From: Mangrovimonas xylaniphaga
GTDB lineage: Bacteria > Bacteroidota > Bacteroidia > Flavobacteriales > Flavobacteriaceae
Direction of reading: 5' to 3'
DNA: 64,000 bases
Assembly: GCF_001280435.1 (NCBI RefSeq)
Contig: NZ_LBIP01000018.1
Coordinates: 372,001 to 436,000, forward strand
In this document: positions 16,137 through 23,982 of the stretch, one piece after another
Numbering within the stretch: the stretch's first letter is position 1
How the letters are laid out: each line of letters starts with the position of its first letter
The notes under the pieces: model-generated
The model's database searches: none
Seen by the model: the letters and a program-made list of their open reading frames with translations, nothing else
Told to the model about the DNA's origin: nothing
Program-made: the position numbers and the translations under genes

Positions 16137-17387
16137 GTGGAATCATTTTCGCATTATTTTTACGATTATTTTATTTCTTTAGACTTTTCAGAAACTGCAG
16201 CTACCTATTTGAATATGGGAGTATTGCTAGTCATTTTGGCTATCATCATTCTTGTTGCAGATGTGGTGACCAAAAAAATATTGGTGAGCACTTTTGAAAG
16301 ATTTGCCCATAAATCCAAAACCAATTTCGACGACCTTTTAATTTCCCATAAGGCTCCTCGAAATTTGGCGCATTTGGTACCTTTTTTAATCACCTTAAAT
16401 CTTTTCCCTGTAGTTTTTGTGGACTTCCCAAATTTTGAAGCTCCTGTAGAAGCTTTGATTAAAGTGTATGGAGTCCTGCTCTTCATTTGGATTTTAAGAA
16501 GTGTTTTAAAGACTTTAGAAGCCTATTTTAAAACCTTGCCTCGCCTTAAGGACAAGCCTATAGACAGTTACATACAGGTTGTAATGCTTTTTGTATGGGG
16601 GATTGGTTTGATTCTTTGTTTTGCAATTCTTACCAACATTTCCATTGTTCGCTTCTTAACAGGATTAGGGGCTGCTTCGGCGGTTTTACTGTTGATTTTC
16701 AAGGATACCATTTTGGGGTTTGTGGCCAGTATTCAAGTTGCAGTAAACGACACCATCAGAATTGGAGATTGGGTGACCATTGAAAAGTTTGGAGCAGATG
16801 GTACGGTAATCGAAATCAATTTGAATACGGTTCAGGTACAAAATTTTGACAATACCATTACCAATATCCCAACCTCTGCCCTTATTTCGGAATCTTTTAA
16901 GAATTGGCGAGGGATGAGCAATTCCGGTGGACGACGAATTAAGAGGTCCTTAATAATTAAAGTGTCTTCGGTAAAATATTTAGACTCTCAAGGTGTGGAA
17001 GACCTTAAAAAGATTCAGTTGATAACCAATTATCTTACGACACGTCAAAAAGATATCGACAACTTCAATAGCAACCATAATATTGATAAGTCATTGCTTA
17101 TAAACGGTAGAAACCTGACTAATTTGGGAGTGTTTAGGAAGTATATACAGACTTATATTGAAAACCATTCAGCCATTAACAAGGACATGATGATCATGAC
17201 GCGCCAATTGGAGGCTACACCACATGGTATTCCTTTAGAAATTTATGCGTTTAGTAGTGACAAGCGTTGGGAGAATTATGAATATATCATTTCAGATATT
17301 TTTGATCATATGCTTGCAGCGGTTCCCTACTTTGGGCTGGAAGTGTTCGAGGTAATAAATGGAAACCTAAACCTTAGCAAGAACTAA
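16137..17387 (+). CDS. MscS-family mechanosensitive ion channel, YbdG-like
   Basis: A 416-residue inner-membrane channel that would release solutes under osmotic down-shock. About five hydrophobic helices precede the MscS core: the pore-lining helix has the Gly/Ala pattern FLTGLGAASAVLLLIFKDTILGF, followed by the beta domain (IRIGDWVTIEKFGADGTV, NIPTSALISESFKNW). Length and the long C-terminal domain (RQLEATPHGIPLEIYAF) fit the YbdG/MscM branch rather than short MscS. The start is GTG 16137, directly after the DUF3817 stop. The end of the gene is part of a hairpin terminator. Confidence 0.9.
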   Translation: MESFSHYFYDYFISLDFSETAATYLNMGVLLVILAIIILVADVVTKKILVSTFERFAHKSKTNFDDLLISHKAPRNLAHLVPFLITLNLFPVVFVDFPNFEAPVEALIKVYGVLLFIWILRSVLKTLEAYFKTLPRLKDKPIDSYIQVVMLFVWGIGLILCFAILTNISIVRFLTGLGAASAVLLLIFKDTILGFVASIQVAVNDTIRIGDWVTIEKFGADGTVIEINLNTVQVQNFDNTITNIPTSALISESFKNWRGMSNSGGRRIKRSLIIKVSSVKYLDSQGVEDLKKIQLITNYLTTRQKDIDNFNSNHNIDKSLLINGRNLTNLGVFRKYIQTYIENHSAINKDMMIMTRQLEATPHGIPLEIYAFSSDKRWENYEYIISDIFDHMLAAVPYFGLEVFEVINGNLNLSKN

Positions 17388-17398
17388 AGTTTAGGTTT
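17363..17398. terminator. Bidirectional hairpin overlapping the channel gene stop
   Basis: Arms 17363-17377 and 17384-17398 pair at 14 of 15 positions; the stop codon (17385-17387) is inside the 3' arm. It lies between two converging genes. Confidence 0.7.
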
Positions 17399-17418
17399 CT
17401 TAATAATAATTTGGTGTA

Positions 17419-18087
17419 TTAATTGGCTTTTGCCTTGGCTTCATCAATCATTTCCTGATTGGCAACGATTCCTATTTCAACACGTCTATTTTTAATTCTT
17501 CCTTCTTCAGTTGAATTGTCAAAACGCGGTTTTGTTTCTCCATAGCCTTCAACAGAAAATCGTCCTCTGGAAACTCCTTTGGCCACTAAATAATCTACTA
17601 CAGACTGGGCTCTCTTTTTGGATAATGACATATTGTAGGCTTCATCTCCAGAAGAGTCTGTATGTCCTTCAACCAACAGGTTGGTGTCTGGAAATTCTAT
17701 AAACACTTCTGAAAGTGCATCCAAATTGGTTTTGGCTTCAGGTGTTAAGTCGGATTTGTTAATGGTAAAGTTTACCCCACTTCTATCATCAAAAGATAAG
17801 TGAATCCCCTCTCCTATACGTTCTACTTCAGCTCCTGGTACCGCTTGTTCAATTTTCTTGGCCTGCTTATCCATAACATTACCAATAATGGCTCCAGAAG
17901 CGCCACCTATAGCAGCTCCAATTAAGGCTCCCTTAAGGTCTCCTCCTATCAAGCCCCCAACCAAAGCACCTCCTGCAGCGCCTGCTGCCGCTCCTCTTTG
18001 GGTTTTATTTGAATTTTGTATGGCACTACAACTAATCATTAGGGCCGAAAGCATTATAACAAGGGTGTATTTTAATTGTATTTTCAT
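17419..18087 (-). CDS. OmpA-family lipoprotein with glycine-zipper
   Basis: A 222-residue outer-membrane lipoprotein. The lipobox is LMISC. Residues about 30-70 are a glycine-zipper segment (GAAAGAAGGALVGGLIGG, then GALIGAAIGGASGAIIG), which packs in membranes. The OmpA peptidoglycan-binding domain follows at about 100-215 (LLVEGHTDSSGDEAYN, LSKKRAQSVVDYL, NRRVEIGI). This is the YiaD/YfiB-like architecture. A lipocalin-like lipoprotein gene lies 13 bp upstream on the same strand, so the two form an operon. Confidence 0.92.
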   Translation of the reverse strand: MKIQLKYTLVIMLSALMISCSAIQNSNKTQRGAAAGAAGGALVGGLIGGDLKGALIGAAIGGASGAIIGNVMDKQAKKIEQAVPGAEVERIGEGIHLSFDDRSGVNFTINKSDLTPEAKTNLDALSEVFIEFPDTNLLVEGHTDSSGDEAYNMSLSKKRAQSVVDYLVAKGVSRGRFSVEGYGETKPRFDNSTEEGRIKNRRVEIGIVANQEMIDEAKAKAN

Positions 18088-18100
18088 GATTTATTGGTTT

Positions 18101-18604
18101 TTATAAGTTAATATCGTCCGAAACTTTAGAAAACTTTAGAAGTACATCGAAAGATTTTCCTTCGTAGGTAGATGGTACACGCAATACCATATTGGAAGCA
18201 CTTAAACTTTCAATTTTAGAACGGTATCCCGTCTTGGACTTGTCCATGGGATGGTTTTTCTCATCCGCATATTTGAACTGAAAGTAACGAGCTCCCTCGG
18301 TTTCATAAAAGGACCAAATCATACGGCTGCTAGTTACTTGGCAGGTAGAATTACTGGCATTGGTAGTAAAGCGCCCCGTGTTGTTGTTGGGAATAAAAAC
18401 CCACTCACTACCTCGCAAACAAGCAGAATCGGTGTTATCGAACATATAGGCTTTGTAAAGCCCTTCTTCACCAATGAAATCAATATCTTCAACAGTCCAC
18501 GTTCCCTTGAGGGTTCGCTCGTTGGTTTTATCGGCCGTAGAAGATGATGAGCCACAACTTAACAAAAATAAGCACCCTAGGAGTGCGACGGTTAATGCTT
18601 TCAT
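18101..18604 (-). CDS. Lipocalin-like lipoprotein
   Basis: A 167-residue lipoprotein (lipobox LLSC) followed by a Ser-rich linker. The mature domain begins LKGTWTVEDIDF, the G-x-W start of a lipocalin-like barrel, and continues as alternating beta strands with two cysteines (SACLRGSEWVF and NSTCQV) that could form a disulphide. Small lipocalin-like lipoproteins are common in Flavobacteriia; the ligand is not known. It is the first gene of an operon with the glycine-zipper OmpA protein. Confidence 0.75.
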   Translation of the reverse strand: MKALTVALLGCLFLLSCGSSSSTADKTNERTLKGTWTVEDIDFIGEEGLYKAYMFDNTDSACLRGSEWVFIPNNNTGRFTTNASNSTCQVTSSRMIWSFYETEGARYFQFKYADEKNHPMDKSKTGYRSKIESLSASNMVLRVPSTYEGKSFDVLLKFSKVSDDINL

Positions 18605-18666
18605 AATTAATGGTTTAAGTTGCTTAAAGATACAAAAAAAATGATAAGCTGTTGACCGTGAATTAA

Positions 18667-19056
18667 TTAGTTTTGCAATCTATCCTTTACAAATTCAATT
18701 TCCGTTTTGCCATGTGCTTGGGGCTTGCCATCGGGACCTAAATTCACCATGACAATATTATCAACCGTAAGGATGGTTTCTCTGGTCATTTTGTTCCTGG
18801 CTTCACATTTTAGGGTTAAGGAGCTTTTTCCAAACTTGGTAACTTCAATACCAATTTCGATGATATCCCCTTTTTTAGCAGAGCTGGTAAAGTTGATTTC
18901 TGAAATGTATTTGGTCACCACCCTGGAATTCTCCAACTGAATTACCGTATACAGTGCCACTTCTTCATCTATCCAAGCCAATAATTGCCCTCCAAATAGG
19001 GTTCCGTTAGGATTTAGGTCTTCGGGTTTTACCCATTTTCTAGTATGAAATCTCAT
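18667..19056 (-). CDS. Acyl-CoA thioesterase, hot-dog fold (YciA/BACH-like)
   Basis: A 129-residue cytoplasmic thioesterase that hydrolyses acyl-CoA. The hot-dog signature is NPNGTLFGGQLLAWIDE, with the catalytic acidic residue in the long helix, followed by VTKYISEINFTSSAKKGDIIEIG. Length fits the single-domain YciA/BACH family that acts on medium to long chains. The preceding gene on the same strand (DUF72) ends 5 bp upstream of its ATG, so both belong to one operon. Confidence 0.88.
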   Translation of the reverse strand: MRFHTRKWVKPEDLNPNGTLFGGQLLAWIDEEVALYTVIQLENSRVVTKYISEINFTSSAKKGDIIEIGIEVTKFGKSSLTLKCEARNKMTRETILTVDNIVMVNLGPDGKPQAHGKTEIEFVKDRLQN

Positions 19057-19061
19057 AGGTT

Positions 19062-19952
19062 TTATAATAAGGTTTGTTGTGTATTGTCTTTGTTTGGAAT
19101 TTTTAGTTGGCAGCCCAAAGCACCATTAAGTTTTTCTATAAAATGTGCCGACAGCAAAGGCGATTCTTTCTCGATGTTTTGATGTACAAAGAAGTTGATT
19201 TCCTTAATGCCTTGATCTTGCCAATGTTTCAATCTTTCTACCCAGTCTTCCAAACGATTATAGTCTGTTGCATGATTGGCCCCCACATATCTTACAAAGG
19301 CTTTGGGCGTTGTTAAACGCATGTGTATGATATCCCTTCTTCCTGCACTATCCACTAGGACGTTGGTGATATTATTCTTCTCCAAAAGATCATATAGTTG
19401 ATCAGAAATAACAGTGTCATTATACCAGTCGGTGTGTCTAAACTCTATGGCTAGTGGTATTTCCTTGGGCCAGCGCTCTACGAAAGATACTACACGGTCA
19501 AAATCCTTGGGCGCAAAATTATTGTGCATTTGCAGGAAGATGGTCCCTAGTTTTTCCTTTAGGTTGGAAGCATTGTAAAGATAATCTTCCACCACAGACT
19601 GTACTTCATTAAGCCGTTTCCAATGACTAATTTCCTGATTCAATTTTGGGAAGAATTTAAAACCTTCAGGGGTTTTGTCGTACCAGGCCGAAAACTGTTC
19701 CGCAGGGAAAATCCTGTAAAAGGTAGCGTTGAGCTCAATGGCATTGAACTGACGGGAGTAATAGCTTAATTCATCTTTGGTGCCTCTTGGGTAAAATCCT
19801 TTAAGATCTGCTTTGTTCCATTTGGCACATCCCACGTAAATTTCAGGTATGTTATCATCTTTCACCGAATTCAAGACACGAAGGGTGTCTATATGGTCTT
19901 GTGGAATGGTAAAATCTATGCCTTCGGGATTAGGAACGCTTCCAAATTTCAT
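19062..19952 (-). CDS. DUF72 (YecE-like) protein
   Basis: A 296-residue soluble protein of the DUF72/YecE family, which adopts a TIM-barrel-like fold of unknown activity. Recognised by EIYVGCAKWNKADLKGFYP at the start, YSRQFNAIELNATFYRI, the long GTIFLQMHNNFAPKDFDRV segment and the AIEFRHTDWYND motif. No signal peptide. It is the first gene of a two-gene unit with the thioesterase, and its promoter should lie in the 190 bp before the divergent gene at 20142. Confidence 0.88.
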   Translation of the reverse strand: MKFGSVPNPEGIDFTIPQDHIDTLRVLNSVKDDNIPEIYVGCAKWNKADLKGFYPRGTKDELSYYSRQFNAIELNATFYRIFPAEQFSAWYDKTPEGFKFFPKLNQEISHWKRLNEVQSVVEDYLYNASNLKEKLGTIFLQMHNNFAPKDFDRVVSFVERWPKEIPLAIEFRHTDWYNDTVISDQLYDLLEKNNITNVLVDSAGRRDIIHMRLTTPKAFVRYVGANHATDYNRLEDWVERLKHWQDQGIKEINFFVHQNIEKESPLLSAHFIEKLNGALGCQLKIPNKDNTQQTLL

Positions 19953-20141
19953 AAAAATGTGGTTTTCAAAAAGTGTCTTTCAAAGATACGGTATTATGAA
20001 AATTTGTCCTATGCAAATGGGATATAAAAGGGCAATATGTATATTCAAACAGTTAATACTGTTGATAAACTAGTTAACAACAAATGGTTTGGGCAACCAA
20101 AGCGGCTTTTTTAATTTATAACTTTAAGAAAAACAATAGCC

Positions 20142-20543
20142 ATGTCACGATCTTTAGACTTGTTACAGATTCGTCCTGTAATCTCTTCCGCTTTAATTTA
20201 TGAGAACATGACTCGCGATGAGCACTTCCAAAATCAAACCTTAAGACCTATTATTAAGCTTCAAGGGGAACTGTTTGTTGCAGTGTTTAAAAATTATGTA
20301 GATAAACATAAAAATGTTTTTTATGAATTATCTTTGTCCAAGCAACTAGACTACATCGAGAATGCCATCCATAAGGATATGAAGTTTCGAAACTCCCTTA
20401 AAGGAATGGTCATTGGTCAATTTACTGTTGAAGAATACGAGATCTACATTCAAAATTCTTCAGCATTAAACAAACGTATGATGGGACTGGTCAAGGAACG
20501 ATTAATTGATTATATACAGTTATTAGAGCCCAAAGTGGCTTGA
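20142..20543 (+). CDS. Unknown conserved cytoplasmic protein, 133 residues
   Basis: Not recognised with certainty. It has no signal or membrane helix and is predicted mostly helical (LDLLQIRPVISSALIYENM at the start, then VEEYEIYIQNSSALNKRMM). Similar short proteins occur in other Flavobacteriaceae and are sometimes labelled glyoxalase, but I see no metal-binding His/Glu pattern of that family and would not keep that name. The next gene, with a Gre-factor-like C-terminal domain, starts 4 bp after its stop, so they are an operon. Confidence 0.65.
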   Translation: MSRSLDLLQIRPVISSALIYENMTRDEHFQNQTLRPIIKLQGELFVAVFKNYVDKHKNVFYELSLSKQLDYIENAIHKDMKFRNSLKGMVIGQFTVEEYEIYIQNSSALNKRMMGLVKERLIDYIQLLEPKVA

Positions 20544-20546
20544 TTT

Positions 20547-20993
20547 ATGAATTTAAAACACGAACTGTTATCGGCATGTTTGGAACATGTCAATAAGCGC
20601 ATTGTTAGTTACAAAAATGAAATAGAACTAATTAAGGAAGCCATAGAATCCAATGATAAAAGCGGTGATGACGAAGATGACTCGGGAAGCGGTAAACTTT
20701 TTGATGATTTGGAGAAAAACAGCCAGCATATGGCCGATGCTTCCAAAGCTTTGGAAACCCTTAAATTGATTAACCCCAATTTAAAACATGACAGTGTAGT
20801 GTTGGGAAGTCTTGTAACTACCAATACAGCCACCTTTTATATGGCTACTAGTATTGGCAAAATAGACGTAGACAATTCACCTTATTTAGTAATTTCGCTG
20901 AACTCTCCAATAGGTGCGCTTTTGAAAAACAAAGAGGCAGGTGACTCTGTGACGTTCAACAACACGACCTATACCATAAAGAGTATTAGCTAG
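20547..20993 (+). CDS. GreA/GreB C-terminal-domain-like protein
   Basis: A 148-residue cytoplasmic protein. Residues 1-75 are a charged helical region with an acidic patch (SNDKSGDDEDDSGSGK). Residues about 80-148 resemble the FKBP-like C-terminal domain of Gre transcript-cleavage factors: SVVLGSLVTTNTATFYM, then LVISLNSPIGALLKNKEAGDSV. The two acidic residues at the tip of a Gre coiled coil cannot be assigned, so RNA polymerase binding is only an inference. It ends with a 4-bp overlap against the converging DUF2461 gene. Confidence 0.65.
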   Translation: MNLKHELLSACLEHVNKRIVSYKNEIELIKEAIESNDKSGDDEDDSGSGKLFDDLEKNSQHMADASKALETLKLINPNLKHDSVVLGSLVTTNTATFYMATSIGKIDVDNSPYLVISLNSPIGALLKNKEAGDSVTFNNTTYTIKSIS

Positions 20994-21667
20994 ATTATAG
21001 ATTCACCATTTAGGTTGGTAGTAAGTACTTCGCTCATATAGTCAAAATATGGGCGAACTACTTTAAATGCCTCATTGACATCTTCCAAAAAGCCATCGGA
21101 GAGCACTTCTTTATCGGTGTAATTTTTCACAAAGATGTATTGCTTTTTCTTGATAAGATCTATAGCAGGATCTTCTTTATTAAAGTCGCGCGGCGCACTT
21201 TTTAGTTCATCACCTTTTAATTGGCCCCAAACGGACTTAAAACTTGGTGCGTTTATAATGTTGCGCATGATACTGGCATCCATTTCAAACTCCTTTCGCA
21301 TTCTTAAGAGATCCTCTTTGTTGGGCTCCCAAAATCCTGTAGCAACAAAAGATTCGTTGTTTGGGGATATATGCAAATAATAGCCGCCACGCAGCTGTGG
21401 TTTCTGTCTATGAAATGAACCTCCAAAATGGGTTTTATAAGGCGATTTATTTTTAGAAAACCTTACATCACGGTAAATTCTAAAAAGTTTCAAATTATCT
21501 AATTCGTCATGGCTCTTTAGCAATTCCAGCATGTGGTTATAGGCCGATTTCACTTCCTTTTCAACAGTTTTGAATTCCTTTTTATGAGTATTGAACCAAT
21601 CCCTATCATTATTCTCTTTTAACTGACTTAGAAAATTAAATACTTCGGGTGAAAAGGATGTTGCCAT
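20990..21667 (-). CDS. DUF2461 family protein
   Basis: A 225-residue soluble protein of DUF2461, which has no known biochemical role. Seen are FLSQLKENNDRDWFNTHKKE at the start, the LFRIYRDVRFSKNKSPYKTH block, GGYYLHISPNNESFVATGFW and LKSAPRDF, all hallmarks of the family. It is transcribed alone; the stop overlaps the converging Gre-like gene by 4 bp. Confidence 0.9.
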   Translation of the reverse strand: MATSFSPEVFNFLSQLKENNDRDWFNTHKKEFKTVEKEVKSAYNHMLELLKSHDELDNLKLFRIYRDVRFSKNKSPYKTHFGGSFHRQKPQLRGGYYLHISPNNESFVATGFWEPNKEDLLRMRKEFEMDASIMRNIINAPSFKSVWGQLKGDELKSAPRDFNKEDPAIDLIKKKQYIFVKNYTDKEVLSDGFLEDVNEAFKVVRPYFDYMSEVLTTNLNGESII

Positions 21668-21702
21668 GGTTTTTAGATTTTATTGAGATTTAAAAGTACA
21701 AA

Positions 21703-21727
21703 AAAGTCCCTTTTTCAGAGGGACTTT
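21703..21727 (-). terminator. Intrinsic terminator of the small acidic lipoprotein gene
   Basis: AAAGTCCCT (21703-21711) and AGGGACTTT (21719-21727) form a 9-bp perfect stem, followed on the minus strand by a T run. Confidence 0.85.
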
Positions 21728-21758
21728 CTTAGATATTTAGATATGTTATAGTGCTGTA

Positions 21759-21941
21759 TTAATCTTTATCAAGTACATCCTCTACTTCATCTTTCACATC
21801 GTCAGCAGCGTCTTCAATAGCATCACCTGCATCATCTATGGCATCCTCAATTTTTTCACTGGTTGATTTCTTCTCTCTGCAACTTGTTACGGTAGCAGAC
21901 AAGGAAAACAACAATACAATGGCTAAAAATACTTTTTTCAT
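21759..21941 (-). CDS. Small acidic lipoprotein with 11-residue repeat
   Basis: A 60-residue protein with a signal ending in TVTSC (lipidated C21 predicted). The mature 40 residues are dominated by Asp, Glu and Ala and show an 11-residue period: IEDAIDDAGDA (31-41), IEDAADDVKDE (42-52), VEDVLDKD (53-60). Such hendecad helices are amphipathic and occur in LEA-like and apolipoprotein-like proteins. The function is unknown; a stress-related envelope role is a guess. It has its own terminator. Confidence 0.75.
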   Translation of the reverse strand: MKKVFLAIVLLFSLSATVTSCREKKSTSEKIEDAIDDAGDAIEDAADDVKDEVEDVLDKD

Positions 21942-22316
21942 AATACTTATTTTAAAGGTTAGAAAATGTGTTTAGGTATCAACCTAGTATTACTAAAGGT
22001 ACAATAAAAGTCTTAGCTACTAATTATTTTGGTTGAAACCCTTCCATCTTTCATAAAAATTACGGTTTCTATATTTGACAGAATACTCCTTTAACATCTT
22101 TAACAAACCTTCTATTGAATTAACATAATTTATAAGAATAATTGTACATGCTAGGGATGAAAATTAACAGTATGCTTGGTTTTACAAGGGATTACTTGAG
22201 CTTATGTTTTACTTTTAATAATAAAAAGCAACTGCTTAATAAACAATAAATTACATTTTACTTGTGTATTGTTTATTTTTTTTTTAAACTGCAATTAAAT
22301 TAATTAACACAAAGAC
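21942..22316. other. 375-bp AT-rich intergenic region with terminator-like hairpin
   Basis: No gene is seen. It holds the promoters of two divergent genes and, near the right end, an AT-only hairpin with a T run that is listed separately. Confidence 0.5.
22238..22286 (+). promoter_or_regulatory. Terminator-like hairpin just before a small gene
   Basis: AATAAACAATA (22238-22248) and TATTGTTTATT (22267-22277) are perfectly complementary over 11 bp with an 18-nt loop, and an uninterrupted T run follows to 22286. It lies 30 bp before the ATG at 22317. It may attenuate that gene or end a short upstream transcript; the stem has few G-C pairs and would be weak. Confidence 0.45.
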
Positions 22317-22541
22317 ATGGGCAGACCAGCAACAAAGCCTGCAAAACTCAAAGATGGGTTTTACTTAGAAATAAGAAATAGAGGGGCAAAAGACGGTATC
22401 AAGCTATACAGAGATACAAAAGCCAAAATGTTAAGAACCATTAAGGAATATGAACGTGTTAAGGATATTATCATCTTGGGAGAGTCCAAAAATGGGAAAT
22501 GGGTGAACAAAGAACCCATAGTACATATTGCCGATCACTAA
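22317..22541 (+). CDS. Small basic conserved protein, 74 residues
   Basis: No family name is known to me, though similar short proteins beginning MGRPATKPAKLKDG seem to recur in Flavobacteriaceae. It is basic, without signal or membrane helix. The order is a Lys/Pro-rich tail, a beta-like segment (GFYLEIRNRG), a helix (TKAKMLRTIKEYERVKD) and a final ILGESKNGKW strand. This pattern could suit a nucleic-acid-binding protein, but nothing proves it. TTAATTAA lies 8 bp before the ATG, and a terminator-like hairpin lies just upstream. Confidence 0.7.
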   Translation: MGRPATKPAKLKDGFYLEIRNRGAKDGIKLYRDTKAKMLRTIKEYERVKDIIILGESKNGKWVNKEPIVHIADH

Positions 22542-22589
22542 TCACTTCTATTCATTTTTTTCTTCATAAAATTTATAGGTTACCAATAA

Positions 22590-22630
22590 TTTCCTAAATT
22601 GTACTGTAGCAGTTTTCCTAAAATTGTACT
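22590..22630. repeat. Two near-identical direct repeats upstream of a membrane-protein gene
   Basis: TTTCCTAAATTGTACT (22590-22605) is repeated as TTTCCTAAAATTGTACT (22614-22630), followed by the palindrome ATTCGCGAAT (22634-22643). They lie 41-81 bp before the ATG at 22671 and could be regulator binding sites. Confidence 0.5.
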
Positions 22631-22670
22631 TACATTCGCGAATATTAACCAATTAATCTATAGAAATTTT

Positions 22671-23108
22671 ATGAACACGACTTTTAAAACAAAACCGCCT
22701 ATTTGGTTTTGGATTGTAAGTGTTGTTGCCTTGGTATGGAATGCTATGGGGGTTTTGCAATATCTTGGGCAGACCTACCAAACTGAGAGTTTTAAATCTC
22801 AATACACCAATGAACAACTTGAAATTATCTCTAATACCCCGGCTTGGGCCATTGCGGCATTTGCCACTGCCGTTTTTGGAGGCATCTTGGCTAGCATTGC
22901 TCTGGTTTTAAGAAAAAAAGCGGCTTATCCCCTCTTTCTCATTTCTTTAATAGGGGTAGTGGTTCAAATGATCCACAATCTGTTTTTAGTAAAATCTGTT
23001 GACATTTACGGTCCCTTTGCAGCTATTATGACAGGGATGATTATTATTTTTTCACTTTTATTTTTATGGTTCTCAAAAAAGTCAATTGCGAACCATTGGA
23101 TTTCTTAA
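22671..23108 (+). CDS. Four-helix membrane protein, unknown role
   Basis: A 145-residue integral membrane protein starting MNTTFKTKPPIWFWIV at ATG 22671; a longer frame from 22599 has no membrane or signal logic and covers the upstream repeats, so I reject it. Four hydrophobic helices are seen (IWFWIVSVVALVWNAMG, AAFATAVFGGILASIALVL, LFLISLIGVVVQM, FAAIMTGMIIIFSLLFLWF). Homologues are sometimes named sugar transporter, but nothing here supports a substrate. It is a single gene followed by a strong terminator. Confidence 0.75.
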   Translation: MNTTFKTKPPIWFWIVSVVALVWNAMGVLQYLGQTYQTESFKSQYTNEQLEIISNTPAWAIAAFATAVFGGILASIALVLRKKAAYPLFLISLIGVVVQMIHNLFLVKSVDIYGPFAAIMTGMIIIFSLLFLWFSKKSIANHWIS

Positions 23109-23134
23109 GCTATCATTACAACATTTCGCATAGA

Positions 23135-23160
23135 GGTATCAGTTTCTGATACCTTTTTTT
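23135..23160. terminator. Intrinsic terminator between converging genes
   Basis: GGTATCAG (23135-23142) and CTGATACC (23146-23153) with a 3-nt loop and seven T. It ends the plus-strand gene; the minus-strand TruA-like gene stops right beside it. Confidence 0.9.
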
Positions 23161-23944
23161 ATTCGTGGAATTCTATAGAATTTAAGATCAATCCAGATGG
23201 AGGTGCTATATACTCCACCACGTGTTCACTTCCCGGCAATAAAGATTCCTTGATGAATTCCAGTGAAATTTCTCCTTTTCCAAGTTTGATTAAGGCGCCC
23301 ATCATCATTCGAATTTGATTTCTTCCAAAGCCTTGCCCCTTCACCTTAAACGCATAGGTTTTCTCGGGAAAAAAATTGGCCGTAAACATGGTGTTTTCTA
23401 CAATTTCACTGTGTATGATGGTTCTGTCAAACACACCCGTGTCTGACGCTTTGTAACAGTAGATTTTAAAGTTATGTGAGCCCTGAAACAATTTTGCTCC
23501 TTCTTTCATTAACTCGATATTTAAGGGATCCAAAATTGTTGTTAATATTGGCGCACAAAACGGATGGCATTTTTGTCCGTGGGTGAAAAGGTAGAGGTAT
23601 TCCTTGACTTTGGAGTGTTGGATGACATTGAAATTTTCATCCACCTTTTGCATAGAAAGAGCCCTAATATCCTGTGGCAAATTGTAATTGAACCATTCCA
23701 AAAACTCGGTTTCATTTTCAATTTCTTGATATAGAAACAGTTCAAAAGCCGCCTCGTTGGCAGATACCATAGCATCGGTTCTTCCTGCCGCCAGAGTTTT
23801 GAATTGTTTGCCCTCCAATACAAATTTGAAGGTCCTATCTATCATTAAATGAAGGGTTTTTAGTTTGGGTTGTTTTTGCCAACCGTGAAAACGGTATCCT
23901 AAATACTGTATCTTAAAAACGTAGTAAAATCTTTCTTGAAACAT
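23159..23944 (-). CDS. TruA-like tRNA pseudouridine synthase with altered active-site loop
   Basis: A 261-residue protein of the TruA family, whose members convert uridine to pseudouridine in tRNA. The catalytic Asp is kept at D57 in AAGRTDAMVSA, but the usual GRTDAGVHA loop is changed (Gly-Val-His to Met-Val-Ser), so substrate choice may differ from canonical TruA. Other family blocks are YLGYRFHGWQKQ at the start and VKGQGFGRNQIRMMMGAL near residue 210. It lies 38 bp downstream of hisIE on the same strand and may be read through from the his operon. Confidence 0.8.
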   Translation of the reverse strand: MFQERFYYVFKIQYLGYRFHGWQKQPKLKTLHLMIDRTFKFVLEGKQFKTLAAGRTDAMVSANEAAFELFLYQEIENETEFLEWFNYNLPQDIRALSMQKVDENFNVIQHSKVKEYLYLFTHGQKCHPFCAPILTTILDPLNIELMKEGAKLFQGSHNFKIYCYKASDTGVFDRTIIHSEIVENTMFTANFFPEKTYAFKVKGQGFGRNQIRMMMGALIKLGKGEISLEFIKESLLPGSEHVVEYIAPPSGLILNSIEFHE

Positions 23945-23982
23945 GGCGGCAAGTACGTTAATTTTTAGGGGGATCGCAAAAT

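Noticed and set aside
20142-20543. Glyoxalase annotation
   Set aside because: No metal-binding residues or beta-alpha-beta-beta-beta repeat of the VOC fold are visible.
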